Positions 51,416 to 59,733 of a stretch of 64,000 nt of DNA are shown piece by piece (positions within the stretch are counted from its first letter, which is position 1; each line of letters opens with the position of its first letter). Where the stretch lies: NCBI RefSeq assembly GCF_020535245.1, contig NZ_CP084910.1, positions 2,456,501 through 2,520,500 on the forward strand, given 5' to 3'. The position numbers and the translations under genes were made by a program. The notes under the pieces are model-generated. The model searched no databases. It worked only from the letters and a program-made list of their open reading frames with translations, and had not been told where the DNA came from. The stretch comes from Asticcacaulis sp. AND118. GTDB lineage: Bacteria > Pseudomonadota > Alphaproteobacteria > Caulobacterales > Caulobacteraceae.

Positions 51416-51964
51416 TTGGCTGGGCTTGAGCGCGTCCGGTTCATGGTGGTGGATGACAACACCCACATGATCCATATCGTCAAAACCATTCTGCGCGGCT
51501 TCGGCGCGGCGAATGTCTTCGAGGCGCGCGATGCAGGCGACGCCTTTCAACGTCTGCGCAACGACGCTATCGACATCGTTATCGTCGACTTCATGATGGA
51601 AGTGCTCGACGGGGTCGAGTTCGTGCACATGGTGCGCAATTCCTCCGACAGTCCCAACCGCTACGTGCCCATCATCATGCTGACGGCGCATTCCGAACGT
51701 TCGCGCGTCACCGCGGCCCGCGACGCCGGCGTCAACGAATTCTGCGCCAAGCCGGTGACGGCGCTGGAACTGTACAAGAAGGTCGCCGCCGTCATCGACC
51801 GTCCGCGCCCCTTCATCAAGACCGGTTCCTATTTCGGACCCGACCGCCGCCGTCGTCAGGACCCGAAATATCAGGGCCGCGAGCGCCGCGAAGGCTGGAG
51901 CGAGGATCACAAACCGCCAGCCAAGGATGGAACGCCGGTGACAGGCGAAAACGCTGCCGGATAA
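51416..51964 (+). CDS. single-domain response regulator
   Basis: A 182-residue protein. The start is taken as TTG at 51416 because GGGAGG stands 9 bases upstream; the ATG at 51409 is in a frame that stops at once. The receiver domain fills residues 5-125: acidic pair in VVDDN, phospho-acceptor Asp58 in IVIVDFMM, Thr in IIMLTAHS and Lys in CAKPV. After it comes a basic tail (GPDRRRRQDPKYQGRERREGW) without a DNA-binding or enzyme domain. It lies 168 bases before the PleC-like kinase and may be its partner. Confidence 0.85.
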   Translation: MAGLERVRFMVVDDNTHMIHIVKTILRGFGAANVFEARDAGDAFQRLRNDAIDIVIVDFMMEVLDGVEFVHMVRNSSDSPNRYVPIIMLTAHSERSRVTAARDAGVNEFCAKPVTALELYKKVAAVIDRPRPFIKTGSYFGPDRRRRQDPKYQGRERREGWSEDHKPPAKDGTPVTGENAAG

Positions 51965-52048
51965 AGGACTGTCCACATGGGAGATTTTTTGCCCACAGCG
52001 CATTGAAGCCAAAGTCGTTTCGCGGCGACCTGGACTCTCGACAAAGGG

Positions 52049-52064
52049 TTAACGCGCCGTTTAC
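52049..52064 (+). promoter_or_regulatory. possible CtrA-type site upstream of the pleC-like gene
   Basis: TTAA CGCGCCG TTTAC matches the TTAA-N7-TTAAC pattern of the cell-cycle regulator CtrA with one mismatch. It lies about 70 bases before the kinase start. A further TTAAC follows at 52069. The match is suggestive only. Confidence 0.35.
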
Positions 52065-52132
52065 CTTTTTAACTGTACCCGAATCACTCCGGTGGCCGCT
52101 TTTTCGCCCCCTTCACGGATCGCCAGACGCGC

Positions 52133-54727
52133 ATGCAGTTCTTTTCGCCACGACCCGACAGCGACGGAGCCGGAAGCGGCCTTCGCCTGCGACTGGGTGG
52201 CGGCAGCGAACGCTCGCTGAAATCGAGCCTTCTGGCGCAGGTCAGCCCGCGTATGCCGCTGTGGATGCGCATTGGGGGCCTCAGCCTGGCGCTCGGTCTG
52301 ATGCTTTTCGCCGGGATTACCTCGGCCCGTCTGCAGGACGATCTGAATTCCGGTCAGGCCGCGCGCGACGCGTCCGCCTATGCACAGGCGCGCCTGAACG
52401 CCCTGCGCGCGGACAAGGCCGTGTCGGTAGCGCGCGCCGCCATGGAGGGCGCTCTGTCCACTTATGACGCCCAGCCCAGCGCGGCGCAGGCGGCCGTTCA
52501 GAAGGCCCTCGACGCCTCCGGCGGGGCTCTGGCCTCGCTGGCCCTGATCGATGCGCAGGGCCAAATCCTCGCCCGCGCCGGCCACGACGAAACCGACCTG
52601 CTGACCGAGGCCGCCAAATCCGAAGACAAGGGCTTTACCGCTCTGGCGCTCGGCTCGCGGCTGACGCGCACCGCCCGCTCCTATCTGGTGCGCACGCCCG
52701 CCCCGGGACGGGTGCGCGCCGTGGCCCGCCTCAACAATCCGCTGCGCGCCGCTGAAAACACCCGCGATAATCAGGTGCTGCTGATCAACGGCGCGGGCGA
52801 CATTGTCGGCGCGTCGGACGACAGGCTGACCGGCGAGAATATCCGCATCGCCCTGACCGTCACGCCGGAAGTTATACGCGACACCGCCAACAGCGCGCGC
52901 CTGACGGAAGGCACGCTGGAAGAAAAGGGCTTCGTACGCATCGCCGCCGCCCGCGAAGGCGAAAACGGCCTGACCACGCTCTACCTCATTCCTTCTGACG
53001 GCAGCGCAGGCGCGGGTTGGCTCAGCACCGCCGCGCTGTTTATCGGCCCGCTGGTCATCGGGGCGCTTTTCGGCCTTCTGCTGATCATGCAAGGGCGCCG
53101 CAATTCCGAAGCGGCGCGCCAGTATCAGGTCAAGGAGACGCGCTATCAGGCCGCCGTCGAAGCGGCGCGTTGCGGCATCTGGGAATGGGACCTCGAAAGC
53201 GATCAGATCTTCATGTCCGAAGTCACCGGCGTCATGTTCGGCTGGGGCGGCAGCGGCGTGGCGACGACGAGCGAAGTCCTGCTGCGCATCGCCCCGGAGC
53301 AGCGCGACGCCGTGCGCAGGGCGCTGGTCAATGCTCAGGGTAACGGCGCGCTCGACGTCTCCTTCCGCGTGCCGGGCGAAAACGGCCGCGCCATCTGGAT
53401 CGATGCGCGCGGACAGGCGACCGGCCCGCGCGGCATGACCGGCTTCACCCGCCTGTCCGGCGTGGCGCTCGATGTCTCCGAAGAACGCGCGGCCCAGTCG
53501 CGGGCTCAGCGCGCCGAAGCGCGTCTGACCGACGCTATCAACTCGGTCTCCGACGCCTTCGTCCTGTGGGATCGTCGCGGCAAGCTGGTCATGTGGAACG
53601 CCGTCTTCGGTCAGACCTTCAATATCGACCCGCGCTTCCTCAAGCCCGGCACCTCGCGCGAACTGATCGAAAAGGTCATGGCCATCGCCATCCGCCGCAA
53701 GGAGCCGGTCGCCGACGGCCGCGAAGGCGTGGTCGAGGCCGAACTCAACGACGGGCGCTGGATTCAGATTTCCGAAAGCCGCACGCTGGAAGGCGGCATG
53801 GTCGTTACGGGTGCGGACATCACCGCCATCAAGGTGCAGGAGGAGATGAGCCGGCGCAACGAAGAGCAGCTTCAGGGCATGGTCGACAAGCTGGAGCAAA
53901 GCCGCCGCATCCAGACCGACCTCGCCAAAAAGTACGAAATGGCCAAGATCCGCGCCGAACAGGCCAATCACGCCAAGTCGGAATTCCTGGCAAATATGAG
54001 CCACGAACTGCGTACGCCGCTCAACGCCATCAATGGCTTTTCCGAAATCATGGCGGGCGAGATGTTCGGGCCACTGGGTCACGCGCGTTACAAGGAATAC
54101 GCCACCGACATCCATTCGTCGGGTCAGCATCTGCTGGCGCTGATCAACGACATTCTCGACATGTCGAAGATCGAAGCGGGCAAGCTTACGCTGAAATTCG
54201 AGCCGGTCTCGGTCGAAGAGGTGGTCGACGACACCCTGCGCCTGGTGCGTCAGCGGGCGGAGAAGGCCGGGCTGAAGATGCGGGTCCACCTGCCGCAACT
54301 GCCTGACATTCAGGCCGATTATCGCGCCCTCAAACAGGTCCTGCTCAACATCCTGACCAACGCCATCAAGTTTACCCCGTCGGGCGGCACGATCACCGTT
54401 TCGGCGGTCCCGACCGACAGCTTCCTGCACCTCTATGTTGCCGATACCGGCATCGGCATCGCGCCGAAGGATATGGAGCGTCTGGCCCGTCCGTTCGAGC
54501 AGATCGAGAACCAGTTCTCGCGCACCAAGGAAGGCACGGGCCTGGGTCTGGCCCTGACCAAGTCGCTGATCGAGATGCATTCCGGTCGTCTGGAAGTCGA
54601 TTCACATGTGGGTCAGGGCACGACGGTCAGCGTTATCCTGCCCTTCACCCAGACCACCCCCGGCGCCAGCGCCGACGACACGCCCGAAACCCCTGACAGG
54701 GCTTCGGACGGTATCGCCGCCGCCTGA
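52133..54727 (+). CDS. pleC: PleC-like sensor histidine kinase/phosphatase
   Basis: An 864-residue inner-membrane protein: first membrane helix near residues 43-63, a periplasmic sensor region to about 300, a second helix (ALFIGPLVIGALFGLLLIM), two PAS-like regions (about 340-455 and 460-580), then HisKA with His624 in NMSHELRTPLNAINGFSEIM and the HATPase domain (NILTNAIKFTP, DTGIGIAPKDMERLARPFEQIE, GTGLGLALTKSLIEMHSG). The dimerisation motif and GPLGHARYKEYATDIHSSGQHLLALINDILDMSKIEAGK are those of PleC/DivJ; length and layout fit PleC, which dephosphorylates DivK and PleD in Caulobacter. The orthology is an inference. Confidence 0.8.
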   Translation: MQFFSPRPDSDGAGSGLRLRLGGGSERSLKSSLLAQVSPRMPLWMRIGGLSLALGLMLFAGITSARLQDDLNSGQAARDASAYAQARLNALRADKAVSVARAAMEGALSTYDAQPSAAQAAVQKALDASGGALASLALIDAQGQILARAGHDETDLLTEAAKSEDKGFTALALGSRLTRTARSYLVRTPAPGRVRAVARLNNPLRAAENTRDNQVLLINGAGDIVGASDDRLTGENIRIALTVTPEVIRDTANSARLTEGTLEEKGFVRIAAAREGENGLTTLYLIPSDGSAGAGWLSTAALFIGPLVIGALFGLLLIMQGRRNSEAARQYQVKETRYQAAVEAARCGIWEWDLESDQIFMSEVTGVMFGWGGSGVATTSEVLLRIAPEQRDAVRRALVNAQGNGALDVSFRVPGENGRAIWIDARGQATGPRGMTGFTRLSGVALDVSEERAAQSRAQRAEARLTDAINSVSDAFVLWDRRGKLVMWNAVFGQTFNIDPRFLKPGTSRELIEKVMAIAIRRKEPVADGREGVVEAELNDGRWIQISESRTLEGGMVVTGADITAIKVQEEMSRRNEEQLQGMVDKLEQSRRIQTDLAKKYEMAKIRAEQANHAKSEFLANMSHELRTPLNAINGFSEIMAGEMFGPLGHARYKEYATDIHSSGQHLLALINDILDMSKIEAGKLTLKFEPVSVEEVVDDTLRLVRQRAEKAGLKMRVHLPQLPDIQADYRALKQVLLNILTNAIKFTPSGGTITVSAVPTDSFLHLYVADTGIGIAPKDMERLARPFEQIENQFSRTKEGTGLGLALTKSLIEMHSGRLEVDSHVGQGTTVSVILPFTQTTPGASADDTPETPDRASDGIAAA

Positions 54728-55744
54728 TTACCGCTTTGGGTCGCCGTTAAGCGTACGCCACTGGGCCGGCGTCACGCCCTCCCAAGCCCGGAAGGCGCGG
54801 TAGAAGGAACGGGCGTCCTGAAACCCCATTAAAAACGCGATCCCCTCGATGCCGTTCTGCGCGTCCGACAGCAGGTGCCGGCTCATCTCCCGCCGCGCCT
54901 CGTCGAGCAGGTCACGATAGCTCGATCCCTGTTCGGTGATCCGGCGTTGCAGCGTCCGTTCGCTCATCCCGAATTCGCGGGCGATCTCGACAATGTCCGG
55001 CTTGCCGCTGGCGATGCGGCGCTTGATCAGGCGCTTGACCTGGTCCGTCAGCGAAACCTGTGCGTCGACCTCGCTCAACGACGCGGTCAGCGACGGATCG
55101 AGCATGGTCAGCAGTTCGGGATTATGCGCGGCGAAAGGCAGGTCCAGATCGCTCAGGCGCAGTATGATGGCATTATGCCCGGCTCCGGTGCGGACGGGCG
55201 CGTTGAAATAGGCCTGATGCGCTGCGCTGACCGGGCCGGCGCGGGTCATCTCAACGCGGAGCGGCGCGATGTCCCGCCCCGTCCCGCGCCGCCCCAGTTC
55301 AAGCACCGCGGCGAAGGTGATGTCGGCTGCGAAATCAGGTTCGGGATCATCGGTATGCAGCCAGCGCACGCTGATCCGGCATTCGCCGTCCCCTTCGCTT
55401 GCGGTCAGTTCCTCCGGCGTACACAGGCGCTTGAACCGCGCCAGTCGGCGAAGCCCGTCACGATAGTCCCGCGCGAAGAAGGCGGAAATAGTGGCCGGCG
55501 GATGCACCGAGACGTCGGTTTCGGCCATCATGCGCAGACCGACCGCCGGGTCGGATGACACGGCTTCGACGGCCCGCCACAAGGCGAAATACTGCGCGGT
55601 CGTCAGCCATGTATCGGGGGAAACGGGCAGCATGGCCGGGAGCTTCGCCTGACGCAGGATCGCCGGAACGGGCAGTCCCATGCGCTCCGCCGTCCGCCAG
55701 AAGGCCTGCGGCAATCGGCATCTGTCTGCGGTGTCTCGCGTCAT
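54728..55744 (-). CDS. AraC-family regulator with Arabinose_bd-like N-terminus
   Basis: A 338-residue regulator. The N-terminal domain (LPVPAILRQAKLPAMLP, TAQYFALWRAVEAVSSDPAVGLRM) is the kind found in OruR/ArgR-like AraC proteins. The C-terminal double helix-turn-helix is DIVEIAREFGMSERTLQRRITEQGSSYRDLLDEARREMSRHLL and IEGIAFLMGFQDARSFYRAFRAWEGVTPAQWR. It lies 10 bases after an SDR gene on the same strand and probably forms a unit with it. Its stop directly abuts the pleC stop. Confidence 0.9.
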   Translation of the reverse strand: MTRDTADRCRLPQAFWRTAERMGLPVPAILRQAKLPAMLPVSPDTWLTTAQYFALWRAVEAVSSDPAVGLRMMAETDVSVHPPATISAFFARDYRDGLRRLARFKRLCTPEELTASEGDGECRISVRWLHTDDPEPDFAADITFAAVLELGRRGTGRDIAPLRVEMTRAGPVSAAHQAYFNAPVRTGAGHNAIILRLSDLDLPFAAHNPELLTMLDPSLTASLSEVDAQVSLTDQVKRLIKRRIASGKPDIVEIAREFGMSERTLQRRITEQGSSYRDLLDEARREMSRHLLSDAQNGIEGIAFLMGFQDARSFYRAFRAWEGVTPAQWRTLNGDPKR

Positions 55745-55754
55745 CGTCGTCTAC

Positions 55755-56582
55755 CTACATCTGGCTCCGGATCAGCCGGTCGAAGGCGCGATCGCCCAGC
55801 CACTTGCGCACCCATATCATCGATTTCGCGTACCTGCCCGCGACATAACGGGTTTTAGGGCGTTTCGAGCGGATCGCGCCGCCGACCACGCCGGCAATGA
55901 CTTCCGGCCGGGTCGCCCCGCCGCGGCCATAGGTCCGGGTCACGGAATCCGCCACGCTGCGCACCAGCTTGCCATAAGGGCCTTCACCGAAGCGCTCCAC
56001 CAGACCGCTCAGCGCGACATCGCCAAAGCCCGTGTCGATCACTCCCGGCTCGACGACGACGACACGGATGCCCGACGATTCGACCTCCAGCCGCAGGCAG
56101 TCCGACCAGCCCTCCAGCGCGTGTTTGGTGGCGTGATACCACGCACCGAGGGGCGTGTAGATCTTGCCGCCCATGGAGGTGATGTTGACGATCGTACCCG
56201 ACCGTCGCGCCCGTATCGCCGGCAGGAGAAGCTGGGTCAGGCGGGCCGTGCCGAAGAGATTGACCTCGAACTGATAACGGGCGTCATCGAGCGGAATTTC
56301 CTCCACCGGTCCATACAGCCCGAAGCCGGCATTATTGACCAGTATATCGACCCCGCCGGATCGTTCGGCGATGACCTGCACCGCCGCCACGATGTCCTCG
56401 TCTTTTGAGATGTCCATGCGCAGCGGGATGGCGCCCTGGGCGACCAGATCGGCCATCCTGTCGACGCCGCGCGCCGCGACATAGACCAGATACCCGTCGG
56501 CGATCAGGCGTCTGGCGATGCTCTTGCCCATGCCGGACGACGCGCCGGTGACCAGAGCCGTAAGTTTTGATTTCAGTTTCAT
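55755..56582 (-). CDS. SDR-family oxidoreductase
   Basis: A 275-residue classical short-chain dehydrogenase: TALVTGASSGMGKSIARRL, VDILVNNAGFGLYGPVEEIP, IVNITSMGG and the catalytic YHATK (Tyr, Lys). The Arg after beta-2 (VAARG) hints at NADP. The start MKLKSKL at 56582 has AAGGGTGCTGAT upstream and is preferred to an in-frame ATG at 56726. Its partner in the unit is the AraC-type regulator. The substrate is unknown. Confidence 0.88.
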   Translation of the reverse strand: MKLKSKLTALVTGASSGMGKSIARRLIADGYLVYVAARGVDRMADLVAQGAIPLRMDISKDEDIVAAVQVIAERSGGVDILVNNAGFGLYGPVEEIPLDDARYQFEVNLFGTARLTQLLLPAIRARRSGTIVNITSMGGKIYTPLGAWYHATKHALEGWSDCLRLEVESSGIRVVVVEPGVIDTGFGDVALSGLVERFGEGPYGKLVRSVADSVTRTYGRGGATRPEVIAGVVGGAIRSKRPKTRYVAGRYAKSMIWVRKWLGDRAFDRLIRSQM

Positions 56583-56807
56583 ATCAGCACCCTTTGGTTT
56601 TGCGATGAAGGCAGGATAGCTGACACAAGGCGCCATATCAGTCGCAGACGCCGCCACTTCTGTCACCGAAAACGCCAACCTTGCCGGTAACGTCCGGTTT
56701 GCGTCCGGGTCTGGCGGAACGAACACGATGGTAAAGGCCGGATGCCGTCACAAAAAAACAGGAGACGGTATCAAGATAGACGCCGCGTTCCGGTATATAC
56801 GGCGTCC

Positions 56808-57737
56808 ATGACCGATAAACGCATGATCTGGGGCATAGGCAGCGGCGTCATCGCCGGCGCGCTGTGGGGCCTCGTCTTCCTCACCCCCGAACTGGCGGCG
56901 GGCTTCACGCCGCTGCAACTGTCCGCCGGGCGCTACGTCGCTTACGGCCTGATCGCCGCCGCGCTGATCGCGCCGCGCTGGAACAGCGTGCGCAAGCGGG
57001 TCGATGCAAAAGGCTGGCGCGCCCTGATCTGGCTCAGCCTGCTCGGCAATATCCTGTACTATATCTGTCTGGCGCAGGCCGTGCAGTCGGGTGGCGTGGC
57101 CATGACCACCCTGATCATCGGACTGCTCCCCGTCACCGTCGCCGTCATGGGCCGCCGCGATCATGGCTCTGTGCCATTGAAGCGGCTGGCCCTGCCGCTA
57201 GGCCTTGGTGTGGCCGGCATCGCCTGTACCGCGTGGGGCAGCCTCAGCGGGCCGTCGGGGCCGGATTCAGGGGCGGGGTTCGGGCTTCTGTGCGCCTTCG
57301 GGGCCTTAGCCTCGTGGACACTCTACGCCGTGGAAAACAGCCGATGGCTCACCCGTCTCCATACGGTGTCGTCGCAGGACTGGAGCCTGCTGACCGGCCT
57401 CGTTACCGGCGCTCTGGCCCTCATCCTCGCCGTCCCGGCCTTCGTGCTGTCGCCGGGCGCGCATACGAACGGCCAGTGGGGGAGCTTTATCGGTTTGATG
57501 GCGGCGGTGGCGCTGCTGTGCTCGGTCATCGGCAACGCCTTCTGGAACCGCGCCAGCCGCCTTTTGCCCATGACGCTGATGGGACAGATGATTCTGTTCG
57601 AGACCCTGTTCGCCCTGCTCTACGGCTTCCTGTGGGAAGGCCGCTGGCCGACGGTGAGCGAAGGCGTCGCCATCGCGCTCCTGTGCGCCAGCGTGCTGAC
57701 CTGCGCCGCCGCGCATCGTCCGGAAAAGCGTCAGTGA
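56808..57737 (+). CDS. DMT-superfamily (EamA) transporter
   Basis: A 309-residue inner-membrane protein with ten predicted helices in two EamA repeats: GIGSGVIAGALWGLVFLTPEL.., QLSAGRYVAYGLIAAALI, and in the second half LMGQMILFETLFALLYGFLWEGRWPTVSEGVAIALL. Such proteins usually export amino acids or other metabolites. The start MTDKRM at 56808 is chosen because helix one follows directly. Its end overlaps the metal-sensor gene by 7 bases, tail to tail. Confidence 0.88.
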   Translation: MTDKRMIWGIGSGVIAGALWGLVFLTPELAAGFTPLQLSAGRYVAYGLIAAALIAPRWNSVRKRVDAKGWRALIWLSLLGNILYYICLAQAVQSGGVAMTTLIIGLLPVTVAVMGRRDHGSVPLKRLALPLGLGVAGIACTAWGSLSGPSGPDSGAGFGLLCAFGALASWTLYAVENSRWLTRLHTVSSQDWSLLTGLVTGALALILAVPAFVLSPGAHTNGQWGSFIGLMAAVALLCSVIGNAFWNRASRLLPMTLMGQMILFETLFALLYGFLWEGRWPTVSEGVAIALLCASVLTCAAAHRPEKRQ

Positions 57738-58303
57738 GATGAACTGGAGGCCGAAGCCGAGGCTTTCGCCTTTTCTTCGGCCTTTTTCACATCATAGAGC
57801 GCCTTGGCCCGCGCCCGGAAAGGCGTCTTGATCAGCGGTTCGGCGACCTTGGCGCGTTCCTCGACCGGCAACTGCATCAGCAGCGAAATTACCGCCGTCT
57901 CGATCTTGTCCTTGGCCGAAGATTCCGCGCGGCGCGCCTTGGTGATCTCGGCCTGAATGGCCACCGGATCGGGCGTCGGTTGCAGCATCAGTTCCGCCGC
58001 CGCCTTGCGGAAACTGCGGCTCTGATCCATGTCGCTTTCACCGGCCAGCGCCGCATCGGTCAGAATCTGACGCGCTGTTTCCTGATTGGCGGGGCTGAGG
58101 CCTTCGGTCATGTGCAGCAGGGCGGGGCCCGTCTTGTCAGGCCTGGGTTTGAAATGTTTAGACGCGATGACGCCGACACCGATCAGCGAACCCAAAAGGA
58201 AGACGTTGAGCGCGATCGATACCGCCAGCCAGGTCTTCGGGCCCGCTTTCTTCTTCGGCCCAGGCGTGTTCGGCCCAGACGCGTTCGGCGATACGTCGGC
58301 CAT
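57731..58303 (-). CDS. periplasmic heavy-metal-sensor-like protein
   Basis: A 190-residue protein with a Pro/Lys-rich cytoplasmic start, one membrane helix (TWLAVSIALNVFLLGSLIGVGVIA) and a helical periplasmic part (GLSPANQETARQILTDAAL, SRSFRKAAAELMLQPTPDPVAIQAEITKARRAESSAKDKIETAVISLLMQLPVEERAKVAEPL). This is the Metal_resist/CnrX-like pattern. Its start overlaps the stop of the anti-sigma gene (TAATG), so it is the third gene of the ECF operon and probably helps sense stress for the anti-sigma factor. Confidence 0.82.
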   Translation of the reverse strand: MADVSPNASGPNTPGPKKKAGPKTWLAVSIALNVFLLGSLIGVGVIASKHFKPRPDKTGPALLHMTEGLSPANQETARQILTDAALAGESDMDQSRSFRKAAAELMLQPTPDPVAIQAEITKARRAESSAKDKIETAVISLLMQLPVEERAKVAEPLIKTPFRARAKALYDVKKAEEKAKASASASSSSH

Positions 58304-58734
58304 TACCAGTTATCCACTTCCGTCAGGCTGGCCGAGGCCAGCACTGCTTCGGCGCGGGCTTCCGAGGTGGTCGCCAGCCCGACATTGACGCCGAAAATGA
58401 TCCCGGCGGCGCAGGCGGCGGCCAGACCGATCCCGGCCATCCAGCGGCGACGCGGGCGTACAGATAAGGGGGCGGCCATCTTCGCGACGACCCCGGCGGG
58501 GGCCATATGCGCCAGGATTTCCCATTGCAGCGCCACGGAGGGTTCGGGCTCTTCCGCCGCCGACAGCCAGGCGTCGAGCGTACGCGCTTCGGCCATTACG
58601 CGACGGGCGGTTTCCGGATGTTGCTGCATGAACAGCCGCGCGGCGGCGCGCTCGTCCTGCGGCCAGCGCTGCGCATCGGCTCCATAGGCGTCGACGATCG
58701 CTTCGAAGCGTTCGGATGAGATTTGATTTTGCAT
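58303..58734 (-). CDS. anti-sigma factor, membrane-bound
   Basis: A 143-residue protein: a cytoplasmic N-terminal region (ISSERFEAIVDAYGADAQRWPQDERAAARLFMQQHPETARRVM), a single membrane helix (WMAGIGLAAACAAGIIFGVNVGL) and a short periplasmic end. It lacks the HxxxCxxC zinc motif. Position between the ECF sigma and the metal sensor, size and topology identify it as the anti-sigma factor. The start MQNQISS has GAAAGGAG upstream. It is separated from the sigma gene by a 100-bp repeat element. Confidence 0.78.
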   Translation of the reverse strand: MQNQISSERFEAIVDAYGADAQRWPQDERAAARLFMQQHPETARRVMAEARTLDAWLSAAEEPEPSVALQWEILAHMAPAGVVAKMAAPLSVRPRRRWMAGIGLAAACAAGIIFGVNVGLATTSEARAEAVLASASLTEVDNW

Positions 58735-58753
58735 CGTCACAGCTCCTTTCCTA

Positions 58754-58853
58754 AAGCACAATCCGATAAGGTGGGCACCACTTTTCGGAAAAATTGCGCG
58801 ACCACTCAAAAACGGAGAGCGGAATGATGTGTTTATCTGAAATCATTTCGCTC
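58754..58853 (+). mobile_element. 100-bp palindromic element, copy C
   Basis: The two-hairpin element, here starting AAGCACAATCC and ending TTTCGCTC, with TA on both sides (58752-58753 and 58854-58855). It fills the gap between the ECF sigma and anti-sigma genes. Its last base supplies the G of the sigma gene's TAG stop. Confidence 0.82.
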
Positions 58854-59521
58854 TAGACCTTGCTGCCCGTAATGACTTTCAGAACCGGCTTGCCGCCGGA
58901 AGCGGTGCCCCCCCCGATCAGATCGGCGCGGGAGTCCGCCAGTTTCGCCTTCAGTTGCCGCCGGCCGCGTGAGAGCAGGCTTTCCAGCGCCTCGACCGAA
59001 ACCTCCATCAGGGCCGCCGCTTCGATGTTCGACAGTTCCTGATAATAGCAGAGCACAAGGGCCAGTCTTTGCCGCTCCGGCAGGGACTGCAACGCCGCCT
59101 CCACCGTCTGGCTGACCTGCGTCTGATCCAGCCGTTTGGCCGGACTCGCCGCCGGATCGGCCAGTTCGATCTCGGTGTGATCCACCGTGTCGCGGCGGCG
59201 TCTCAGCCGGTCGTAACACAGATTGACCGCCACCTTGTGCAGCCAGGTGTCGACCTTGGCGCGGCCCGGCACCCAGTGCGGCGCCTGTTTCCACAACCGC
59301 AGCAGGGCCTCCTGCGCCACGTCCTCGGCCTCGGCGGGATCGTTGAGCAAGCGCCGCGCCAGAGACAGCACCCGCGGCAGCTTGCGCGCCACGAGGTTTT
59401 GCGTGGCCGCCGCGTCACCGCGCGCCACTGCCTCGATCTGCGCCTCGTCCGGGTCGGTCCCAGCGGTCATGGTCTGGCTTATCCAACGACGGTTTTCCGC
59501 CTCATGTGTCACATTACTCAT
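58853..59521 (-). CDS. ECF-type RNA polymerase sigma factor
   Basis: A 222-residue sigma factor with region 2 (LVARKLPRVLSLARRLLNDPAEAEDVAQEALLRLWKQAPHW, VDTWLHKVAVNLCYDRLRRRRD) and region 4 (LQSLPERQRLALVLCYYQELSNIEAAALMEVSVEALESLLSRGRRQLKAKL). It starts the operon with the anti-sigma and metal-sensor-like genes, so it probably responds to an envelope or metal stress. The start may be 59521 or the ATG at 59470 (MTAGTD). Its stop codon lies at the edge of repeat copy C. Confidence 0.92.
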   Translation of the reverse strand: MSNVTHEAENRRWISQTMTAGTDPDEAQIEAVARGDAAATQNLVARKLPRVLSLARRLLNDPAEAEDVAQEALLRLWKQAPHWVPGRAKVDTWLHKVAVNLCYDRLRRRRDTVDHTEIELADPAASPAKRLDQTQVSQTVEAALQSLPERQRLALVLCYYQELSNIEAAALMEVSVEALESLLSRGRRQLKAKLADSRADLIGGGTASGGKPVLKVITGSKV

Positions 59522-59633
59522 AAGCGGGGCCTTTACGCAACAACGGGGCAGGCAACCGTTTGCGATCCGCCGATCGTCCGGTCTTCACCCATTTTCACGC
59601 AGAACGGCCGGTAATCCGTCGCTTTTGGAGCTA

Positions 59634-59733
59634 GAGCGCAATCCGATAAAGTGGGCACCACTTTTCGGAAAAATGGCGCGACCACTCAAAAACTGAGAGC
59701 GAGATGATGTTTCCACTTTAAATCATCTCGCTC
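59634..59733 (+). mobile_element. 100-bp palindromic element, copy D
   Basis: The two-hairpin element with GAGCGCAATCC at the left and CATCTCGCTC at the right, with TA on both sides (59632-59633, 59734-59735). Its last base and the following TA make up the glnE stop codon. With copy B it represents the best preserved form. Confidence 0.85.

Noticed and set aside
52061-54580. 839-codon open frame antisense to the pleC-like kinase
   Set aside because: No motifs and low-complexity R/A/G/D composition; the sense strand encodes a complete histidine kinase.
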